NCBI GenBank assembly: GCA_019348305.1
Contig: JAHWJQ010000113.1
Location: forward strand, 1 to 6,807
Direction of reading: 5' to 3'
From: Actinomycetota bacterium
Lineage (GTDB): Bacteria > Actinomycetota > Acidimicrobiia > Acidimicrobiales > CADCTF01
DNA: 6,807 bases
The translations under genes were made by a program, and so were the position numbers. The notes under the pieces are model-generated. The model did not search any database. It had not been told where the DNA came from and saw only the letters and a list, made by a program, of their open reading frames with translations. This document shows positions 1 to 3,578 of the stretch, piece by piece; position 1 is the stretch's first letter; each line of letters begins with the position of its first letter.

Positions 1-100
1 ACTCGTGGGTCTCCCCGAACGCCTCCATCTTCTCCTTGCGCTCGATCACGGCTGCGCCGTGGTGGGGGTAGACGACCTTGTCACCGACGTCGAAGGGCAT
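1..100 (-). CDS. carD: CarD-family transcriptional regulator, N-terminal fragment
   Basis: Only the first 33 codons lie in the window; the gene runs off the left edge. The ATG is at 100-98 and the protein opens MPFDVGDKVVYPHHGAA, the hallmark of the CarD/CdnL RNA polymerase-interacting domain (Tudor-like fold). In the family this domain binds the RNA polymerase beta subunit and stabilises open promoter complexes, especially at rRNA and housekeeping promoters, and carD is essential in mycobacteria. A purine-rich GGGAG (109-105) sits 4 bases upstream of the ATG and supports this start, although the spacing is a little short. It is the last gene of the window in transcription order, separated from the hydrolase gene by 126 bases holding a hairpin and a candidate promoter, so it probably has its own transcript. 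The identification rests on the N-terminus alone. Confidence 0.9.
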   Translation of the reverse strand, partial: MPFDVGDKVVYPHHGAAVIERKEKMEAFGETHE

Positions 101-125
101 TGCTCTCCCAGAGATGAGACGAGGG

Positions 126-137
126 GGGGATATCCCC
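126..137. promoter_or_regulatory. 12-bp perfect palindrome at the predicted carD transcription start
   Basis: GGGGATATCCCC is a perfect 12-bp palindrome directly downstream of the candidate carD -10 box, covering the predicted start point. It could be an operator or form a small hairpin at the 5' end of the carD mRNA. No regulator is recognised for it. Confidence 0.3.
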
Positions 138-167
138 AGGGTACGGGTCGTGCCCCGTTTCTGCCAA
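138..167 (-). promoter_or_regulatory. candidate carD promoter
   Basis: On the minus strand TTGGCA (167-162) is followed after 18 bases by TACCCT (143-138), a reasonable -35/-10 pair for an actinobacterial housekeeping sigma factor: five of six bases match TTGACA, and the -10 keeps the key T, A and final T. Transcription would start near 131, leaving a leader of about 30 bases before the carD ATG. A dyad, ACGGG-N6-CCCGT (143-158), fills most of the spacer and touches the -10. Confidence 0.4.
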
Positions 168-211
168 TCCCCCCGCAGTGCTACCCAGGGCGCGCCTTGC
201 GGGTGGAGACG

Positions 212-226
212 GCGGTTTCCGACCGC
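212..226 (-). terminator. weak hairpin directly after the hydrolase stop codon
   Basis: Immediately after the TGA of the hydrolase gene the minus strand reads GCGGT-CGGAA-ACCGC, a 5-bp GC-rich stem with a 5-base loop. There is no U-tract. It may help end the disA-hydrolase transcript before carD, but the stem is short and the call is tentative. Confidence 0.3.
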
Positions 227-892
227 TCAGGCGAGGAACTCGACGGCCCATCGCCACGCGTCGGCTGCGTCGTCGGGGCGGTGGGCGGGTCGGGCCGGAT
301 CGTGGACGAAGCCGTGCTCGGCCTGCTGGTACAGCCGTACCGTGACGTGGGCACCAGCGGCACGCAGGGCCTCGATGTCAGCCGGAGGGGTGAACTGGTC
401 GGCGCCGCCGCAGATGGCCAGCACCGGGCAGCAGCCGGGTCGGGCCAGCGCATCGAGCGGGTCGTCGCCCGGCACCGACCACGGCTCGGGGGGCCGGATC
501 ATCCCGTAGAACGAAACGCCCCGATCGAAGCGACCGGTGCCAGCGGCGCGGTAGGCGTTCATGCCGCCCATGCAGAACCCCACGACGGCTACCCGATCTG
601 CCCGCGCCCCCCGCTCCCGCAGGTCGTCGGCGGCGAGCAGCAGGTCGGAGGTGAGGCGGCGGGCATCGATGCGGGCCGCCTGGCGCTGCTCGAGCTGCAG
701 GCTCTCCTGGCCGGGGAACGGCTCCACGGCAGATACCGCCCACCCGTGGTCGGCGGCCAGCCGGGCCACCATGTCGTCGAAGAGGGGACGCAGGCCCATG
801 GCGTCCGTGGCGATGACGACCCCTCGCAGCACCTCTCCCCCCGGAGGCAGCGCCACCTCGGCGGCGGTGCCCGAGGAGAGCTGGACCCGCAT
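227..892 (-). CDS. dienelactone hydrolase family protein (alpha/beta hydrolase)
   Basis: A 221-residue cytosolic alpha/beta hydrolase of the dienelactone hydrolase (DLH) family, close to the family's usual length of about 230. The nucleophile elbow is GFCMGG with Cys107, the acid is Asp165 in GGADQF, and the histidine is His193 in EHGF: a complete Cys-Asp-His triad. The DLH glutamate that usually sits in an HEIWGL-like loop after the first strands is Asp30 here (TDAMGL), so substrate handling may differ from classical DLH. The ATG at 892 shares its A with the TGA of disA (TGATG), and no Shine-Dalgarno sequence precedes it, so translation probably depends on ribosomes finishing disA. The reading frame continues open upstream into disA, but homology begins at MRVQLSSG, which fixes this start. 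The substrate is unknown; chlorocatechol degradation is not implied by context. Confidence 0.87.
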   Translation of the reverse strand: MRVQLSSGTAAEVALPPGGEVLRGVVIATDAMGLRPLFDDMVARLAADHGWAVSAVEPFPGQESLQLEQRQAARIDARRLTSDLLLAADDLRERGARADRVAVVGFCMGGMNAYRAAGTGRFDRGVSFYGMIRPPEPWSVPGDDPLDALARPGCCPVLAICGGADQFTPPADIEALRAAGAHVTVRLYQQAEHGFVHDPARPAHRPDDAADAWRWAVEFLA

Positions 893-1965
893 CAGCTGTA
901 GCGGTCGAGGATCGAGGTCTCGGCCAAGCGGGCCAAGCCGTCCTTGATGGCCCGGGCCCGGCTGCTGCCGACGCCTTCCACATCGTCCAGGTCCTCCAGG
1001 GTGGCCCGCAGGATCTTCTGCAGGTTCCCGAAGCGGTTCACGATGCGCGCCACCACGCTCTCGGGCAGTCGCGGGATCTTCGACAGCAACCGGTAGCCGC
1101 GGGGCTGAAGGGTCGCCTCCAGCTCGGCGGCCTCGGGCGGCAGGTGCAGCACGGCGGCGACTTTCTTGAGGTCGAGGAGGTCCTCGGTGGTGCAGGTGGC
1201 CAGCGCCTCGATCGCCTGGTCGAGGTGCCACGACGAGTGGTCGCGGAAGTAGTCCTTGATGACCAGGCGCCGGTCGTCCTCCACCCCACCCATGAGCTCT
1301 TCGAGCTGCAACAGGACGAGGCGGCCGTCGACGCCGAGCTCGACGATGTACCCGTCGAGCTCCTCGGCGATCCGGCGCACCATCTCGGCCCGCTGCAGAA
1401 CCGTGACCACGTCACGCACGGTCACGAGGTCCTCCACCTCGAGCGCCGACAACGAGCTGCTCACGGCGTCGAGCCTCGCCTTGTAGCGCTCGAGAGTCTG
1501 CAGGCCCTGGTTGGCGCGGGCCAGCAGCCGGGGGATCGGGTCCAGCACGTGCTTGCGGTCACGGCGGTAGACGGCGATGAGCGAGAGCTCCTCCGACACC
1601 GAGAGGATGGGCACGTCGATCGAGCGGGCAACCCGTTCGGCGGTGCGGTGGCGCGTGCCGGTCTCCGACGTGGGGACGTTGGGGTCGGGGACGAGGTGCA
1701 CATTCGCCCGGGCGATGCGGCTGGCATCGGGAGCCAGGATGATCGCTCCGTCCATCTTGGCCAGCTCCGAGAGCCGCTGGGGCGTGAACTCCGCGTCCAT
1801 CAGGAAGCCGCCCGAGCAGATCGACAGCACCTCCGGCCCGTCGCCGACCACGATGAGGGCGCCCATCTTGGCCTGCAGGATCCGGTCGAGCCCCTCCCGC
1901 AGCGGCCGCCCGGGCGCCACCGCGGCCAACGCTTCCATGAGCGATGCGCTCGGACGAGCCAGCAC
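892..1965 (-). CDS. disA: DNA integrity scanning protein DisA, diadenylate cyclase
   Basis: This 357-residue protein is full length for DisA, which makes c-di-AMP from two ATP and stalls on branched DNA. The N-terminal diadenylate cyclase domain (about 20-150) carries the two ATP-binding signatures DGA (72-74, in KMDGAIIL) and RHRTAER (105-111, after a PTSETGT stretch). A helical spine follows (about 155-285), then a C-terminal helix-hairpin-helix DNA-binding part (about 293-350) with GVGSSRA. It resembles the mycobacterial DisA sequence as I recall it across its length. The start chosen is GTG at 1965, which places the RPS.. N-terminus where relatives begin; ATG at 1938 is the alternative, 9 residues shorter. 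The gene lies 165 bases downstream of radA, as usual in Actinobacteria, and overlaps the hydrolase gene by one base. No key residue is missing, so the enzyme is expected to be active. Confidence 0.96.
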   Translation of the reverse strand: MLARPSASLMEALAAVAPGRPLREGLDRILQAKMGALIVVGDGPEVLSICSGGFLMDAEFTPQRLSELAKMDGAIILAPDASRIARANVHLVPDPNVPTSETGTRHRTAERVARSIDVPILSVSEELSLIAVYRRDRKHVLDPIPRLLARANQGLQTLERYKARLDAVSSSLSALEVEDLVTVRDVVTVLQRAEMVRRIAEELDGYIVELGVDGRLVLLQLEELMGGVEDDRRLVIKDYFRDHSSWHLDQAIEALATCTTEDLLDLKKVAAVLHLPPEAAELEATLQPRGYRLLSKIPRLPESVVARIVNRFGNLQKILRATLEDLDDVEGVGSSRARAIKDGLARLAETSILDRYS

Positions 1966-1980
1966 GACACGATGCTACCT
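1966..1980 (-). promoter_or_regulatory. disA start signal: TAGCAT -10-like box or AGGTAG ribosome-binding site
   Basis: Upstream of the disA GTG the minus strand has overlapping candidates. TAGCAT (1977-1972) fits TANNNT and lies 6 bases before the GTG, the geometry of a leaderless transcript. AGGTAG (1980-1975) lies 9 bases before the GTG and could act as a weak Shine-Dalgarno sequence on a longer radA-disA mRNA. No good -35 is visible. All but the last base of TAGCAT lies within the 37-bp repeat. Confidence 0.3.
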
Positions 1981-2009
1981 GGCGGCTCCGCCGCGCCCGG
2001 CCGGGGCCC
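1973..2009. repeat. 37-bp direct repeat, copy 1 (disA-proximal)
   Basis: This copy is identical base for base to 2062-2098, with an offset of 89. It contains GCGGC-TCC-GCCGC (1982-1994), a 5-bp stem with a 3-base loop, and the palindrome CCCGGCCGGG further in. One end stops 7 bases from the disA start codon. The internal dyads and GC richness resemble REP-type extragenic elements; no transposase is near. Confidence 0.85.
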
Positions 2010-2023
2010 CAACCCCGGCCTCC

Positions 2024-2056
2024 GCCGGAGCATGGGGGCCCCTGCCCCATGCCGGC
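2024..2056. repeat. strong hairpin between the two repeat copies
   Basis: CATGGGG (2031-2037) pairs with CCCCATG (2045-2051) around a 7-base loop. After a two-base AG bulge, GCCGG (2024-2028) pairs with CCGGC (2052-2056), giving about 12 GC-rich pairs. A smaller dyad, CTCCG-C-CGGAG (2020-2030), overlaps the left arm as an alternative fold. In the radA-disA direction it could act as a terminator, attenuator or mRNA end stabiliser; there is no U-tract. Confidence 0.6.
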
Positions 2057-2061
2057 CGTGC

Positions 2062-2098
2062 TGCTACCTGGCGGCTCCGCCGCGCCCGGCCGGGGCCC
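2062..2098. repeat. 37-bp direct repeat, copy 2 (radA-proximal)
   Basis: This is the exact second copy of 1973-2009, with the same internal hairpin at 2071-2083. The base after the TAGCA edge on the minus strand is G here rather than T, so this copy does not complete a TANNNT box. It lies 32 bases past the radA stop codon. Confidence 0.85.
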
Positions 2099-2103
2099 GA
2101 GCG

Positions 2104-2120
2104 GCCCCTCAGAGCGGGGC
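2104..2120 (-). terminator. possible radA terminator hairpin
   Basis: Ten bases after the radA TGA the minus strand can fold GCCCC-N7-GGGGC, a 5-bp stem without a U-tract. It is weak alone, but together with the repeat hairpins it makes the whole radA-disA gap highly structured. Whether it separates the two transcripts is open. Confidence 0.25.
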
Positions 2121-2130
2121 GGCGGGCCGG

Positions 2131-3483
2131 TCAGGACAGGGTGGTCTGCACGGCTTCGGCCAGGGAGGCGACCCTCCGCAGTCGCAGACCGGGCGGCCCG
2201 TCGGGGGCCGACGCCGGCACGATCGCCTCGCTGAACCCCACCCGGGCGGCCTCGGCCAAGCGGCGGGGCGTGTGGGACACCTGACGGAGCTCCCCGGCCA
2301 GGCCCACCTCGCCGCAGGCCACCACCCCGGGGGCGATGGGCACGTCGGCCACCGCCGACGCCAGCGCCAAGGCCACGCCGAGGTCGGCCCCCGGCTCTGT
2401 GATGCGCACGCCGCCGACAGCGGAGGCGTAGACGTCGAGCTTGCCGAAACTCACGCCGGCACGGCGGGACAGCACCGCCAACAGCAGGGACAGCCGCCCG
2501 GGGTCGACCCCCTGGGCCGACCGGCGGGGAATCGCGAGCTCGGACTTGCTGACCAGGGCCTGCACCTCGACCAGCAGTGGCCGCTGCCCTTCCATGGTCG
2601 GCACCACGGTCGACCCGGCGACGCCGGTGGTGCGGTCTCCGAGCAACAGCCGGCTGGGGTCGGGCACGCCCACCAGGCCACATCCGGCCATCTCGAACAG
2701 GCCCAGCTCACCCGTCGAGCCGAACCGGTGCTTCGTCGAGCGAAGGAGGCGCAGCGCGTGGTGACGGTCGCCCTCGAAGGACAACACCGTGTCGACGAGG
2801 TGCTCGAGCACCCGCGGCCCGGCCAACGAGCCGTCCTTGGTGACATGGCCCACCAGCACCGTCGCCATGCCGCGAGACTTGGCCGCCTTCACGAACTGCG
2901 CCGCGCACTCCCGCACCTGGGTCACCGAGCCAGGGGTCGAGCCGAGGGCGGGGTCGTGGACGGTCTGGATGGAGTCGACGACGAGGACATCGGGGGAGGT
3001 CTCCTCCACCCCCCGCAGGATGGCCGCCAGGTCGGTCTCGGACAGGAGCAGGACCCGGGGGTGCAGCGTGCCCAGCCGCTCGGCGCGGAGCCGGACCTGC
3101 TGCTTGCTCTCCTCGGCCGACACCAACAGACAGCGGGCTCCCGCGGAGGCCAGGCAGGCGGCCGCCTGCAGCAGCAGCGTCGACTTGCCGATGCCCGGCT
3201 CACCCCCGACGAGCGTGACCGACCCGGGCACCAGCCCACCGCCCAGCACCCGGTCGAGCTCGCCCAGGCCAGTGGGCCGCGGCGCCCATTCGGCGGCGTC
3301 GACCTCGAGGATGGGGATGGGGCGGTCGGGCACCCCGGCCCGGGCGCCGGCCATCGCCGGTCGCGCCGCCTCGACCTCCTCGATCAGGGAGTTCCACTCG
3401 CCACACGACGAGCACCTGCCCGCCCACTGCGGCGACACGGTGCCGCAGTCGCTGCAACGGTGGACGGTGCGCAGGCGAGCCAT
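2131..3483 (-). CDS. radA: DNA repair protein RadA
   Basis: A 450-residue, full-length RadA/Sms, the RecA-like ATPase that drives branch migration during recombinational repair. In order: a four-cysteine zinc finger (C10-x2-C13 and C24-x2-C27); a RecA-type ATPase core with Walker A GGEPGIGKS (93-101) and Walker B LLVVDS-type strand ending at Asp170; the RadA-specific motif at 251-255, reading KHRFG where KNRFG is usual; and a C-terminal Lon-protease-like domain (about 325-450) with GGVRITEPGADLGVALA, which in this family is a DNA-binding scaffold and not an active protease. The ATG at 3483 gives the standard MARLRTVHRCSDCG opening. No Shine-Dalgarno sequence precedes it, but a TAGCCT box lies 6 bases upstream, so the mRNA is probably leaderless. 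It is followed by disA, its usual actinobacterial partner. Confidence 0.97.
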   Translation of the reverse strand: MARLRTVHRCSDCGTVSPQWAGRCSSCGEWNSLIEEVEAARPAMAGARAGVPDRPIPILEVDAAEWAPRPTGLGELDRVLGGGLVPGSVTLVGGEPGIGKSTLLLQAAACLASAGARCLLVSAEESKQQVRLRAERLGTLHPRVLLLSETDLAAILRGVEETSPDVLVVDSIQTVHDPALGSTPGSVTQVRECAAQFVKAAKSRGMATVLVGHVTKDGSLAGPRVLEHLVDTVLSFEGDRHHALRLLRSTKHRFGSTGELGLFEMAGCGLVGVPDPSRLLLGDRTTGVAGSTVVPTMEGQRPLLVEVQALVSKSELAIPRRSAQGVDPGRLSLLLAVLSRRAGVSFGKLDVYASAVGGVRITEPGADLGVALALASAVADVPIAPGVVACGEVGLAGELRQVSHTPRRLAEAARVGFSEAIVPASAPDGPPGLRLRRVASLAEAVQTTLS

Positions 3484-3489
3484 GCCCGA

Positions 3490-3512
3490 AGGCTACGGAC
3501 CGGGTGTGACAC
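3490..3512 (-). promoter_or_regulatory. candidate leaderless, DNA-damage-type radA promoter
   Basis: The -10-like box TAGCCT (3495-3490) ends 6 bases before the radA ATG, so transcription would begin at or next to the start codon. Eight bases upstream of the box is GTGTCACAC (3512-3504). The actinobacterial RecA-independent damage promoter (PafBC-dependent) reads TTGTCRGTG-N8-TANNNT. Here the central TGTCA and the N8 and TANNNT spacing match, while the first base and the last three of the upstream block do not. The same bases form the dyad GGTGT-G-ACACC (3503-3513). No good -35 is visible, which fits this promoter class. Confidence 0.42.
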
Positions 3513-3518
3513 CGCGTC

Positions 3519-3561
3519 CTGGGTGTGTCCGCGCACCTCTGAGGTGCGCGGACATCCCCAG
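3519..3561 (-). terminator. long hairpin between the repeat-protein gene and radA
   Basis: TGTCCGCGCACCTC (3526-3539) and GAGGTGCGCGGACA (3541-3554) are exact inverted repeats with one base between them, giving a stem of about 12-13 pairs with a tight loop. CTGGG (3519-3523) and CCCAG (3557-3561) extend it beyond a 2-by-2 internal mismatch. It starts 17 bases after the TAA of the secreted-protein gene and ends 35 bases before radA. There is no U-tract, as is common for actinobacterial terminators. Confidence 0.65.
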
Positions 3562-3578
3562 AACGAAAATGGATCTCC

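Noticed and set aside
893..1231. A 113-codon upstream extension of the hydrolase frame into disA
   Set aside because: The extension is Arg/Pro-rich out-of-frame reading of disA, and DLH homology starts at the ATG at 892.
3493..3555. A 20-codon minus-strand frame (MSAHLRGARTHPG...) ending 9 bases before radA, a possible leader peptide
   Set aside because: It has no spaced Shine-Dalgarno sequence, runs through both arms of the hairpin, and its codons simply read the inverted repeat.
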